Source: SAR202 cluster bacterium (GTDB lineage Bacteria; Chloroflexota; Dehalococcoidia; Lucifugimonadales; UBA2962). Taken from it: a stretch of DNA of 56,706 nucleotides. Each line of letters opens with the position of its first letter. Position 1 is the first letter of the stretch. The notes below the pieces were generated by a model. The model worked only from the letters and a program-made list of their open reading frames with translations, did no database searches and was not told the origin of the DNA. Where the stretch lies: NCBI GenBank assembly GCA_022447925.1, contig JAKUTS010000010.1, positions 19,985 to 76,690 of the forward strand. Direction: 5' to 3'. A program made the position numbers and the translations under genes. Below are positions 29,537 through 38,284 of the stretch, piece by piece.

Positions 29537-30190
29537 ATGTCAATACTTTACAAAACCTGTGTAACAGTACAGAGGTTACAGGTTAATGTTACAGCTAACT
29601 GGAAGGTTTCTGGTAAAGAAAACGTGCCTCCCGGAGGACCACTGATAGTCGCTTCAAATCATCTGTCCCAGTGTGATCCATCGTATCTTACGATAGGTAT
29701 TAATCGATGGATAAGGTTTTTAGCAAAGCGTGAGCTATTCGATAACCCTATTGCCGGACCATTGTTGTATTGGTATGGAGCATACCCTTTAAACCGTGGC
29801 GGTGTTGACGTGGCTGCATATAAATTTGCTATGAGTTTACTAAAAACCGATGGTACATTAGCGTTATTTCCCGAAGGAACACGTAACCCGAGTGGACTAC
29901 GAAAAGCCGAAATTGGAATCGTTAAGATAGCACTTGCGTCAGGAGCTCCAATCCTGCCAGTAGGTCTCACTGGAACAGAAAACTTTGGTAATTGGAGCCG
30001 CGGAGCATTTTTCCCAACAGGAAACATACGATTTAAAATTGGTAAACCATTCTCTCTGCCATCTATTGAAGGCAAAATCAGCAATGAAGTCGCCCAGTCA
30101 CTTGCAGATTCAATCATGAACCGAATATCAATGCTGCTACCAGAGTCTTATCAAGGAGCGTATCCGACACCAAAAGGAAGCGAAAGTTAA
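29537..30190 (+). CDS. plsC: 1-acylglycerol-3-phosphate acyltransferase
   Basis: A 217-aa acyltransferase of the PlsC/LPLAT family: catalytic H-x4-D in NHLSQCDP, and FPEGTRNPSG as block III. It acylates lysophosphatidate to phosphatidate. The hydrophobic region after the first 20 residues suits membrane association. ATG start 7 bp after cmk; the cmk-plsC pair is common. Confidence 0.93.
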   Translation: MSILYKTCVTVQRLQVNVTANWKVSGKENVPPGGPLIVASNHLSQCDPSYLTIGINRWIRFLAKRELFDNPIAGPLLYWYGAYPLNRGGVDVAAYKFAMSLLKTDGTLALFPEGTRNPSGLRKAEIGIVKIALASGAPILPVGLTGTENFGNWSRGAFFPTGNIRFKIGKPFSLPSIEGKISNEVAQSLADSIMNRISMLLPESYQGAYPTPKGSES

Positions 30191-30191
30191 G

Positions 30192-31295
30192 ATGTCAAAA
30201 GAACATGCTTCTGCATTCATGATTAACGAAATCCATGAACAACCTGGCCTTTTATCTGAAATAATTGATCATAATATGGGCTCTACCCTCACCCAATTAC
30301 AATTACTTAAATCTGAACTTTCAACAGAAAGACTTAATAGTTTTGAAAACGTACTAATACTAGGTATGGGTACTAGTTTGCATGCGGGAATGGTAGCAAA
30401 GTTATGGTTTGAAAGAATTGCCAAGGTTAAAAGTGAGTCAGACAATTCATCTGAATTCAAAGACAGAAACCCAATCATAAATAAAAATACTTTGGCTATT
30501 TCAATATCTCAATCTGGTGAGACTGCAGATACCTTGTCAGCGATCAAAACTGCAAAGGAAATGGGGGCAACTGTACTCAATATAAGCAACTCAGAAAATA
30601 GCACTTCAAATAAGCTCGCTGACTATAATCTGCCAATTAATGCCGGTGAAGAGCGTAGCATCGCAGCCACAAAATCTTTCACATGTTCTCTGCTACAGCT
30701 TTACATCTTAGCCATAAAAATGGGTAATGCTCGTAAGTCTCTCAACCAGGAAGAATCAAACAAGATGGTAGATGAACTTAAAGATTTACCAAGACTGATA
30801 GATGAAGTATTAAAAATCGAAAGTCAAATAGAACAATTAGCCGAACAATACTATGCATACAAGAATTTTTTATATCTAGGCAGAAATTTAAATTATCCGA
30901 TTGCTCTAGAAGGAGCCTTAAAACTAAAAGAGGTAAGTTACATACATGCAGAAGGCTATCCGTCAGGCGAATTAAAACATGGGCCCCTAGCATTAATCGA
31001 TTCGCAAATGGCGACTACAGTCATTATGCCCAAAGATTCGATGTTTGTTAAAAACCTTAATATTGTTAAAGAAATTAAATCCAAGGGTGGCAAAGTGATT
31101 TCAATAACATCGAATCAAACTGAGGCTGGTTCAAATAAAGACGACGATACAATCTACATCCCTGACACATCTGAATTGATAAGTCCTGTTTTAACGTGCA
31201 TTCCTTTGCAATTATTCTCATACTTTACTGCAATAAAATTAGGCAGAAATGTAGACAAGCCTAGAAATTTATCCAAGTCGGTTACGGTCGAATAG
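30192..31295 (+). CDS. GlmS-isomerase-like SIS-domain protein
   Basis: A 367-aa protein with two SIS domains, like the C-terminal isomerase half of GlmS: EIHEQP at the start, ILGMGTSLHAG, SISQSGETADTLSA and SIAATKSFT, then a second SIS domain with LGRNLNYPIALEGALKLKE and SGELKHGPLALI. The glutamine amidotransferase domain with its Cys1 is missing. It could be a glucosamine-6-P deaminase (NagB-II) or a deglycase, or make GlcN-6-P from free ammonia. ATG start 1 bp after plsC. Confidence 0.85.
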   Translation: MSKEHASAFMINEIHEQPGLLSEIIDHNMGSTLTQLQLLKSELSTERLNSFENVLILGMGTSLHAGMVAKLWFERIAKVKSESDNSSEFKDRNPIINKNTLAISISQSGETADTLSAIKTAKEMGATVLNISNSENSTSNKLADYNLPINAGEERSIAATKSFTCSLLQLYILAIKMGNARKSLNQEESNKMVDELKDLPRLIDEVLKIESQIEQLAEQYYAYKNFLYLGRNLNYPIALEGALKLKEVSYIHAEGYPSGELKHGPLALIDSQMATTVIMPKDSMFVKNLNIVKEIKSKGGKVISITSNQTEAGSNKDDDTIYIPDTSELISPVLTCIPLQLFSYFTAIKLGRNVDKPRNLSKSVTVE

Positions 31296-31319
31296 TGCGG
31301 TCGTCCAACTAAAGGAATC

Positions 31320-32006
31320 ATGACTACAAATCTAATTAAATATAACGAACTTGTAGCAATTGAGGGCGGAATTCACGTTCAAGGTGGCATGAACTTTGAG
31401 ATTCGTGGTTCTTATTCAATAGTTTTAATGTCTACTGAAAAAAACGCCCCGTATGTCGATGAGATTCTCGACGAAGGAATAATAAAGTATGAAGGTGAAG
31501 ATAAAAGAGGAATACCTCCTGAGCTAAAAAAGTTTGTTGATCAACCAATGGCAAACAAATCTGGAACATTAACTCAAAACGGTTTGTTTTTTCAGGCTGC
31601 AAAAAACTTTAAAGAAAGCATAATAGAAAAGCCAGCAATAATAAAAGCGTACAGGAAATTGAGAAGAGGCATTTGGGTAGATATGGGTTTTTATAACTTA
31701 ATAGATGGCTTTATAGAACATGACGGTAATAGAAAAGTATTTAAGTTTTTGTTAGAACCACTTTTTGATGAAATAGAACCTAAAGCAGATTTAGTTCATA
31801 ATAGGTCAATTCCAGGAGAGGTTATGGTAGAAGTTTATGAAAGGGACGGCGGCAGATGCACTCGTCCTGATTGTACTGCAACAGATAATCTGCATTTTGA
31901 CCATAAGATTCCATATTCAAAAGGTGGTTCATCAAAAACAGCAGAAAATATCCAATTACTTTGTGCTAGGCATAATTTAAGAAAGAACAATAAACTAATT
32001 TATTAA
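31320..32006 (+). CDS. SRA/YDG-like domain plus HNH endonuclease
   Basis: A 228-aa protein. Residues ~25-147 fit the SRA/YDG pattern: YSIVLMS (32-38), DEGIIKYEGED (51-61), VDQPM (73-77), LTQNGLFFQAA (84-94), an IWVDMGFYNLIDGF segment and KVFKFLLEP. SRA folds bind 5-methyl- or hydroxymethylcytosine by base flipping. Residues ~165-228 are a zinc HNH nuclease: Cys180, Cys185, DH (194-195), N210, Cys215, H218. This is the architecture of modification-dependent (type IV) restriction enzymes such as TagI. The SRA call is from motif look only. ATG start with AAAGGA. No methyltransferase nearby. Confidence 0.6.
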   Translation: MTTNLIKYNELVAIEGGIHVQGGMNFEIRGSYSIVLMSTEKNAPYVDEILDEGIIKYEGEDKRGIPPELKKFVDQPMANKSGTLTQNGLFFQAAKNFKESIIEKPAIIKAYRKLRRGIWVDMGFYNLIDGFIEHDGNRKVFKFLLEPLFDEIEPKADLVHNRSIPGEVMVEVYERDGGRCTRPDCTATDNLHFDHKIPYSKGGSSKTAENIQLLCARHNLRKNNKLIY

Positions 32007-32007
32007 T

Positions 32008-32088
32008 ATGCAGAAAGATTACTACGACGATCCAAAGTATCGTTTGCTGCGGAATAACATCTATAAAACCTACACTCCAAAATTTTGA
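32008..32088 (+). CDS. Possible 26-aa micro-ORF coupled to the MFS gene
   Basis: ATG at 32008 starts 1 nt after the HNH stop, and the TGA (32086-32088) overlaps the TTG start of the MFS gene as TTGA. The peptide (MQKDYYDDPKYRLLRNN...) is Tyr- and Lys-rich with no known match. No SD upstream. The tight junctions suggest either a coupling leader or a true small protein; chance is also possible. Confidence 0.35.
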   Translation: MQKDYYDDPKYRLLRNNIYKTYTPKF

Positions 32089-33338
32089 AAACCATTTTCA
32101 ACATACCTACCGCATTCCAATCAACTCAATATCGAATATATTGGTTAGGGGCGTTTGCTTCGGTATCTGGATATAACCTCACTTATTTTGCTCAGCTGTG
32201 GTTAATACATCAAATCAATGATTCCACTTTATTTTTAGGATTGGTGGGAGCTGCAAATGCTGCACCGTCGTTTATATTAACGTTAATCGGCGGGGCATAC
32301 GCAGATCGAGTAAATAAAAAATTGATTATGATAGGTTCACAAATTATTTTGGCGAGCTTAGTTATAATCATGGCTATCTTAACTATTTTCGAAGTCGTTG
32401 AGATTTGGCACATTCTAGTTATCGCAGTAATCGCTGGCTCAGTGAGTGCATTCGATCTACCGTCACGACAGGCTTTCTATCCAGAGCTCGTAAATGAAAA
32501 GTCTTTAACCAGTGCTGTAGCAATGAATGCTTCGATATGGCAGTCAGTTAGAATTATTGCCCCTGCTGTAGCCGGTTTCTTAATAGCTTTAACCAGTACG
32601 TCGGTAGTTTTCATATTCAGTGCAGTAGGCTTTACGATGATGGCAGTTTTATTGTTGCCATTAACAGGTATCAGCAAAGAAGACGGTGACAATCAATCTC
32701 AAACCAAACTGACTGATCAAGTCAAAGACAGTTTGAAATATGTTTTCAAAAAACCAGAGTTTAGATACCTAATAGGACTAGCAATGTTTTCCAGCTTTTT
32801 CGGTGGTAGCTATATTTTGTTAATGCCTATATTTGCGGTAGATATTTTTTCGGTTGGCGCAGAAGGCCAAGGAGTGCTTTTAGCTTGTTCTGGTGTCGGT
32901 AGTGTCTTAGCTTCATTATTTATTGCAACCAGAAAAACAGTCTTACCGTCGGGCACTTTCATTTTAACTGCATGCTGTTTAAGTGGAATATCCATTGCTA
33001 TCTTCGGTTTGTTAGCTGAGTTAACTGGCTCATATACTTTAGGTATAGTGTTGATGTTAACGACTGGGTTTTTTACCTCACTCCACATGATTTCTACTAT
33101 GGCGGCTTTGCAACAAATGGTTCCTTCTGAATTACGAGGAAGAGTCATGGCACTATATGGAATAAATTGGAGCCTGATGCTTTTGGGAGGAGTCCAAGCT
33201 GGTTTAATAGGACTGGCTCTAGGTGCACCTTTCACTGTTATGCTAGGAGGAATCCTTGTTGCAGCTTTATCTATCATATTCATTTTTGTAAATAAAGAGT
33301 TTGTTCAGATAGGACAAAAAGCTAAAGAAATAAACTAA
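32085..33338 (+). CDS. MFS transporter (EntS-like exporter)
   Basis: A 417-aa 12-helix major facilitator. The N-terminal YRIYWLGAFASVSGYNLTYFAQ and the loop GGAYADRVNKK match the MFS motif-A region of the EntS/TetA-like family. Homologues export siderophores or drugs; the substrate is unknown. The TTG start lacks an SD and overlaps the micro-ORF stop. Downstream is an alpha/beta hydrolase 10 bp away. Confidence 0.87.
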   Translation: MKTIFNIPTAFQSTQYRIYWLGAFASVSGYNLTYFAQLWLIHQINDSTLFLGLVGAANAAPSFILTLIGGAYADRVNKKLIMIGSQIILASLVIIMAILTIFEVVEIWHILVIAVIAGSVSAFDLPSRQAFYPELVNEKSLTSAVAMNASIWQSVRIIAPAVAGFLIALTSTSVVFIFSAVGFTMMAVLLLPLTGISKEDGDNQSQTKLTDQVKDSLKYVFKKPEFRYLIGLAMFSSFFGGSYILLMPIFAVDIFSVGAEGQGVLLACSGVGSVLASLFIATRKTVLPSGTFILTACCLSGISIAIFGLLAELTGSYTLGIVLMLTTGFFTSLHMISTMAALQQMVPSELRGRVMALYGINWSLMLLGGVQAGLIGLALGAPFTVMLGGILVAALSIIFIFVNKEFVQIGQKAKEIN

Positions 33339-33348
33339 ACTTAATAGC

Positions 33349-34260
33349 ATGTCAGTTGATCCTAAAAATTCATCATTGCATCAATCCGCTCAGAAGATAG
33401 GTATACCATTTACAAAATGCTGGAACCCGATAGACAGGCACATAGAGGTAAATGGCTTAAAGCTACATTTCTTAGAATGGGGTGACCCTGCAAAACCGAC
33501 TGTTGTACTTCTACATGGATTTGCTCAAAGTGCCCACAGTTTCGATTTTGTATCACTTTCTCTTGCTGATCGATTTCATATTTTGGCTCTCGACTTCCGT
33601 GGACACGGTGAATCTGATTGGTCCGATGATGAAGACTATACGAGAGAGGCGATGCAGAAAGACTTAGAAGATTTTGTTATCAAAACTAATTCTGCCCCTG
33701 TAATAATTATTGGCCTCTCCTTAGGTGGAACAATCGGATATAAATACACGGCGGCTAACCAAAAACTTGTGAGGGGTCTCATAATTATAGATGTTGCTCC
33801 GCGTTTACAAGAATCAGGTGTGCAACGCGTCCGTAAATTTGTGGAAAACAAAGATTATTTTGACTCAATTGAAGAAATGGTTTCCGCGGTGCAAGCTTTC
33901 AGACCTGACAGAACCAAGGATCAGCTCGTAGCCAGCGTGATGCGTAACGCAAAGCAACATGGAGATGGTCGATGGTCATGGAAATATGATCCTGTCCTAA
34001 AGCGTCAAAACTCAAGATATGAACAGACCGAAAAAGATCGTATGGAACTTTGGGAATCGCTTGAATCAATAACTTGTCCGACTCTTTTTGTACGAGGGTC
34101 TGAAAGTGATGTGGTGACCGCAGAGACAGCTACTGAATTAGTTTCACGCATGCAAAATGCTAGCGAGGTGACAGTTAACGGAGCTGGACATTTAGTCACC
34201 ACTGACAATCCGATAGGTTTTATAGAAAGTATAGAGCCGTTCTTAAAAAGCGGGTTGTGA
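33349..34260 (+). CDS. Alpha/beta hydrolase
   Basis: A 303-aa hydrolase: oxyanion HGFAQ, nucleophile elbow GLSLGG (Ser124), acid Asp likely in GSESDVV (~256) and His in GAGHLV (~283). LDFRGHGESD is typical. Residues 1-~30 are an extra hydrophilic N-terminus. Substrate not predictable (esters, epoxides or lactones are possible). ATG start. The 3' end converges with fbpC, 3 bp apart. Confidence 0.87.
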   Translation: MSVDPKNSSLHQSAQKIGIPFTKCWNPIDRHIEVNGLKLHFLEWGDPAKPTVVLLHGFAQSAHSFDFVSLSLADRFHILALDFRGHGESDWSDDEDYTREAMQKDLEDFVIKTNSAPVIIIGLSLGGTIGYKYTAANQKLVRGLIIIDVAPRLQESGVQRVRKFVENKDYFDSIEEMVSAVQAFRPDRTKDQLVASVMRNAKQHGDGRWSWKYDPVLKRQNSRYEQTEKDRMELWESLESITCPTLFVRGSESDVVTAETATELVSRMQNASEVTVNGAGHLVTTDNPIGFIESIEPFLKSGL

Positions 34261-34263
34261 AGG

Positions 34264-35307
34264 TTAAAAAGCTACAAATGGCGCGCTACGAGATGGAACC
34301 AAGTCAACCGAAGTTCCTACTGGTAAATCTGAATAAGGGCCTTGTCTACACTGGATTGTATTACCTGAACCTAACTCGACTGATAACACCATAGCATCAC
34401 CTCTATACTCTCTAGAGGTCACGGTAACTGAGGCATTTGGGTTCGGCAAAACAAGAAAGTCATCCGGCCGAACTAACAATTCAACTTCATCACCGTCCAC
34501 AATTCCATTAGTAGGACTGACCCATTGAAACTTGCCTAATTCGGTTACCGCTCTATTTGAAGTAATTATTGCAGGCATAAAGTTTGCTGTGCCTGTCATA
34601 CTAGCAACAAATTTTGAAACTGGAGACCTATACATATTTTCAGGAGTGTCGACCTGTTCAATTTGACCTGAATTCATAACTGCCACCCTATCAGCAATTG
34701 TAAAGGCTTCCTCACGATCATGAGTGACAATGATGGTAGCCACACCCCTACCCTGCAAAGCTTGTCTAACAGTATTGCGTATCTCAGTTCTCATTGTGGC
34801 GTCAAGATTGCTAAATGGTTCATCAAGTAAAATTGTTACTGGATTGGCAGCCAAAGTTCTGGCAACGGCTACTCGTTGTTGTTGCCCACCGGACAATTCA
34901 TGAGGATATCTTCCCTCCATTCCATCTAACTCGACCAATTTAAGCATTTGTTTCACTAAAGAAGCTTTGTCGCTTTTAGAGCTGGATTTGGTGCCGAAGC
35001 CTACGTTATCTTCTACAGTTAAATGTGGAAACAATGCATAATCCTGAAAAACCATTCCAACTCTACGCTTTTCTGCTGGAGTAAATTTATCTCTACTAGA
35101 AACCGTTTTTCCATTTATAGTGATATCTCCACTATCGATATTCTCAAATCCAGCAATAGCCCGTAATAGGGTGCTTTTTCCGCAGCCACTTGGTCCAAGA
35201 ATAGCTAATATTTCTCCATTAAAAAGTTCAATTTTGGTTTGATTTAGAGCAACAGTTTCCCCAAAAGATTTGATTAATTTATCGCATAAAAGAACTATAT
35301 TGTTCAT
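34264..35307 (-). CDS. fbpC: Ferric-iron ABC transporter ATPase
   Basis: A 347-aa ATPase: Walker A GPSGCGKST (38-46), Q-loop VFQDYALFPH, signature LSGGQQQR, Walker B ILLDEPFSNLD, H-loop VTHDREEA and a C-terminal TOBE-like domain (FLVLPNP...). It is most like FbpC/PotA-type importers. It overlaps fbpB by 4 nt (ATG at 35307). Energises Fe3+ uptake with fbpB and fbpA. Confidence 0.93.
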   Translation of the reverse strand: MNNIVLLCDKLIKSFGETVALNQTKIELFNGEILAILGPSGCGKSTLLRAIAGFENIDSGDITINGKTVSSRDKFTPAEKRRVGMVFQDYALFPHLTVEDNVGFGTKSSSKSDKASLVKQMLKLVELDGMEGRYPHELSGGQQQRVAVARTLAANPVTILLDEPFSNLDATMRTEIRNTVRQALQGRGVATIIVTHDREEAFTIADRVAVMNSGQIEQVDTPENMYRSPVSKFVASMTGTANFMPAIITSNRAVTELGKFQWVSPTNGIVDGDEVELLVRPDDFLVLPNPNASVTVTSREYRGDAMVLSVELGSGNTIQCRQGPYSDLPVGTSVDLVPSRSAPFVAF

Positions 35308-36836
35308 AATCTAAGATCTCGATTTTTATACATAATGAATGCTGTTGGAATAGATGATAGTAATATTATCAATAAAGCAGGGAATGCAGCTTTTGCAAAG
35401 AATGCTTCTGATGTAAAAGACCATACCTGAGTGGCTAACGTTTTAAATCCAAGTGGTCCCAAAATTAGTGTTGCTGTTAATTCCTTCATAGTTATTAAAA
35501 ATACTAAAGCCATAGCTACAATTACCCCAGATCTGACTAATGGCAAAGTTACAGAATACATAACCCCTATGTTTGATCGACCCAAACCTTTAGCTGCCTC
35601 CTCATAAGATGGCCTAATTTGTGCAAACGATGATCTCACAGACCCCATTGCAACCGGGAAGAATAAAACGATGTATGCAAATACAAGAATCAAAATAGTC
35701 TGGTAAAGGAATCCTCCATACCTCACTCCAAAAAATACAAGAGACAATCCGATAACTATCCCAGGCAAGGCATAACCAACATAACTTATCGATTCGAACA
35801 ATCGAGCAATCCTACCCGGAAAACGCACAATAAAGGCTGCCACCGGTATAGCTATTAGGCCTGCAATTATTGCTGTGAGACCTGAAGCGTATATCGAATT
35901 TAAAGCACTAGACCAGGCTGACGCTATTGTCTCTCCATAACTTACGCCTCTAACCAGCCAATATAACAAGACTGAACCAGGCAATAATAGTGAAAAACTT
36001 ATAACCAACGCACAAAAAATTACTGCAGGCCATTTCCATTTACCCAGCCTGATCAACGAAAGTCTTTTCGATATGCCAGCTCCAGATCTATGGTATTTAA
36101 TCCTTCCCCTGCTTTTCTGCTCCAGATACAAAATAACGACAGAAAACAATAGAAGCAAGATTGATAGCAAAGCTGCAGCTGAGCGATCAATAGCACCCTG
36201 ATATTGTTGATATATCGACCATGTGAACGTCGGATACCTCATTAATGATACTGCTCCAAAATCACTAATTACATACAGAGCTACTAGTAACGCTCCAGCT
36301 GCTAACGCAGGTCTAAGCATTGGGAGCGTGACTGTCATAAAGGTCTTAAAACTGCTTCTTCCCAAAGAGCGTGCTGAGTCTTCTATTGAAGAATCAATAT
36401 TAGATATTGAAGACCGAACTATTAAATAAATATATGGATAGCTTAAAAGCGAAAGAACGATTACGGCTCCAGACAGCCCGTAAAAACTTGGGATTCTTTC
36501 GATTCCAAAAATGACTTCTAGGAATTGTTGGAATAAAGCCTTTGGACCAAATATCGTTATATACAAGAAAGCTCCGACATAACTTGGAATTACAATTGGT
36601 AATGCAGCCAGCACCGACCATAATCTTTTTAAAGGCAAATCAGTGCGCACTGTTAGCCACGCCATTGGCAATGAAATTAAAATCGATACAAACACGACAC
36701 CTATTGTTAACACGAGCGTGTTAAATAAAGTATGTAGAGTTTTGAATCTAAATAGCAATTGCCAAGCCAAATCAGATGCATCAAAAGCCCTTACTATCAG
36801 ATATACAAAAGGAAGCATCATCGCAGCTCCTATCAA
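35304..36836 (-). CDS. fbpB: Ferric-iron ABC transporter permease (fused two-module)
   Basis: A 510-aa integral membrane protein with two homologous six-helix modules; EAA loops are visible in DSARSLGRSSFKTF and EEAAKGLGRSNIGVM, as in FbpB. The first ATG/GTG/TTG is TTG 36836, which has no SD and cuts TM1. The frame is open 36 codons further upstream to a GTA at 36944, which lies 8 nt after GGAGG. That upstream stretch encodes a plausible hydrophilic N-terminus plus TM1, so the true start is unresolved (sequence error or unusual start). fbpA ends at 36963. Confidence 0.88.
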   Translation of the reverse strand: MIGAAMMLPFVYLIVRAFDASDLAWQLLFRFKTLHTLFNTLVLTIGVVFVSILISLPMAWLTVRTDLPLKRLWSVLAALPIVIPSYVGAFLYITIFGPKALFQQFLEVIFGIERIPSFYGLSGAVIVLSLLSYPYIYLIVRSSISNIDSSIEDSARSLGRSSFKTFMTVTLPMLRPALAAGALLVALYVISDFGAVSLMRYPTFTWSIYQQYQGAIDRSAAALLSILLLLFSVVILYLEQKSRGRIKYHRSGAGISKRLSLIRLGKWKWPAVIFCALVISFSLLLPGSVLLYWLVRGVSYGETIASAWSSALNSIYASGLTAIIAGLIAIPVAAFIVRFPGRIARLFESISYVGYALPGIVIGLSLVFFGVRYGGFLYQTILILVFAYIVLFFPVAMGSVRSSFAQIRPSYEEAAKGLGRSNIGVMYSVTLPLVRSGVIVAMALVFLITMKELTATLILGPLGFKTLATQVWSFTSEAFFAKAAFPALLIILLSSIPTAFIMYKNRDLRL

Positions 36837-36962
36837 AATACAAGGAATTAGTATAGAAATAGGTAAAGGGCCTATACCTTTGCTGGCTGTGGATAATAAA
36901 GTATAGGCCCCATAGAAAATGGAGGAACGGTTTTTATTTTGTACTGGGTATCCCTCCAGAAA

Positions 36963-38045
36963 TTATTCGAGTATTCCTAAATCTCGCAACATTGTTTGAG
37001 TTCCAGCTAAATCTTCTAGCTGAGCCATATCAATGTCAGGTTTATTAATCTCTTCCATCGGTGTAAGAATTCGGTTAGTTTTCACGCCTTCCACCAACGG
37101 ATACTCGTATGTTTGTCCAGCAAAATACTGCTGAGCAACAGTTGAAAGCATGAAATGGAAGAATTTTTCTGCATTATCTTGGTTTTTTCCAGTAGATAAA
37201 ATTCCTCCGCCCGCAACCATCACAAGAGAACCAGGACCACCACCTGCAAGGTGATGGTTTCTTGCGCCAAACTCATCTCCCTCTTCGCTTAAAAATCTGT
37301 GCAAGTAGTAGTGATTTACGAGACCAACAAGTATTTCACCTTCTGCTGCTGCCGCAACTTGAGGAGTATTCTTTGGATATACCTGAGCTTCATTATCCTT
37401 TATTGCCTGAAGCCAAGTCTTTGTCTCTTCCTCTCCCCAAATCACTCTCATTGCTGTGACCATCGCCTGGAAGGATCCATTTGTAGGAGCCCATCCAATC
37501 TTGCCTTTCCATTTTGGGTCAGTCAAACCTTGTAATGTTTCTGGCATATCAGCTGCATCTAAATCTGCTGTACTGTATACGAGTGTACGAGCTCGACCGG
37601 ATATTCCTACCCATAAGCCGTCTGGTGATTGAGCCCAATCAGGAGCTAATCCTAAGATTTCAGCAGAAAGCTTAGTAAACATGCCAGCATTGGCTATAGC
37701 ACCCAAACCTCCTGGATCCTGAGCAAAAAATACATCCGCTGGTGAATTTTTGCCTTCTTCCAACAGTGTAGCTGCTATTTCACCAGTGCTACCATATTTA
37801 ACCTCTACCTCGATCCCACTTGCTGCCTTAAACTGTTCGATTATCGGTCCAACCAAGGATTCCTTTCTGCCTGAGTAAATTACAAGCTTTCCTGGGGATG
37901 ACGCCACTTCTACTTCTTTTATTACTTCCTTCTCTACCTCAACTATCTTCTCCTCAACGATTACTTCGGCTTCCGAAGAACATGCGACTGAGAAGATCAA
38001 GCCTAACGCGACAAGTAAAGTTATCGATGTAAACAATCTCTTCAT
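36963..38045 (-). CDS. fbpA: Ferric-iron ABC transporter substrate-binding lipoprotein
   Basis: A 360-aa periplasm-facing lipoprotein: signal helix and lipobox FSVAC (Cys22), then a Glu/Val/Lys-rich stalk of EVEKEVIKEVEV type common in Chloroflexota binding proteins. The iron ligand pair is the Tyr-Tyr of NHYYLHRF, as in FbpA (Tyr195/196 region). ATG 38045 is chosen (AGGTGG SD 11 nt upstream); GTG 38060 lies within the SD. Controlled by the palindromic promoter at 38087-38120. Confidence 0.92.
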   Translation of the reverse strand: MKRLFTSITLLVALGLIFSVACSSEAEVIVEEKIVEVEKEVIKEVEVASSPGKLVIYSGRKESLVGPIIEQFKAASGIEVEVKYGSTGEIAATLLEEGKNSPADVFFAQDPGGLGAIANAGMFTKLSAEILGLAPDWAQSPDGLWVGISGRARTLVYSTADLDAADMPETLQGLTDPKWKGKIGWAPTNGSFQAMVTAMRVIWGEEETKTWLQAIKDNEAQVYPKNTPQVAAAAEGEILVGLVNHYYLHRFLSEEGDEFGARNHHLAGGGPGSLVMVAGGGILSTGKNQDNAEKFFHFMLSTVAQQYFAGQTYEYPLVEGVKTNRILTPMEEINKPDIDMAQLEDLAGTQTMLRDLGILE

Positions 38046-38086
38046 TTTTGTATATTCCACCTAATATAAATTCATCCACAGCAATT

Positions 38087-38120
38087 TAGTAAGTATGCAC
38101 TTAGTTACTTACTATGTTAA
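38087..38120 (-). promoter_or_regulatory. fbpA promoter with 9-bp inverted-repeat operator
   Basis: Minus strand: -35 TTAACA (38120-38115), 17-bp spacer, -10 CATACT (38097-38092), TSS near 38085, leader ~40 nt. The perfect inverted repeat TAGTAAGTA/TACTTACTA (38114-38106 and 38095-38087, 10-nt spacer) overlaps the spacer and -10, where a repressor would block polymerase. An iron regulator of Fur or DtxR type is a reasonable guess. 38121-38284 upstream shows nothing further. Confidence 0.6.
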
Positions 38121-38284
38121 GCAATACTAAATCGATTTTGCAACCCTTATATGGCGAAATATTAAGTATTTAGTGAAAATATGCACAATACCAATATTAT
38201 GGAAATAGAAACCAGTAGTGTATAGAGGGCATTAACAGATCTGTTTACTAGAAATACTGTAGACAGTCACGTAGTAAGAAAGAG

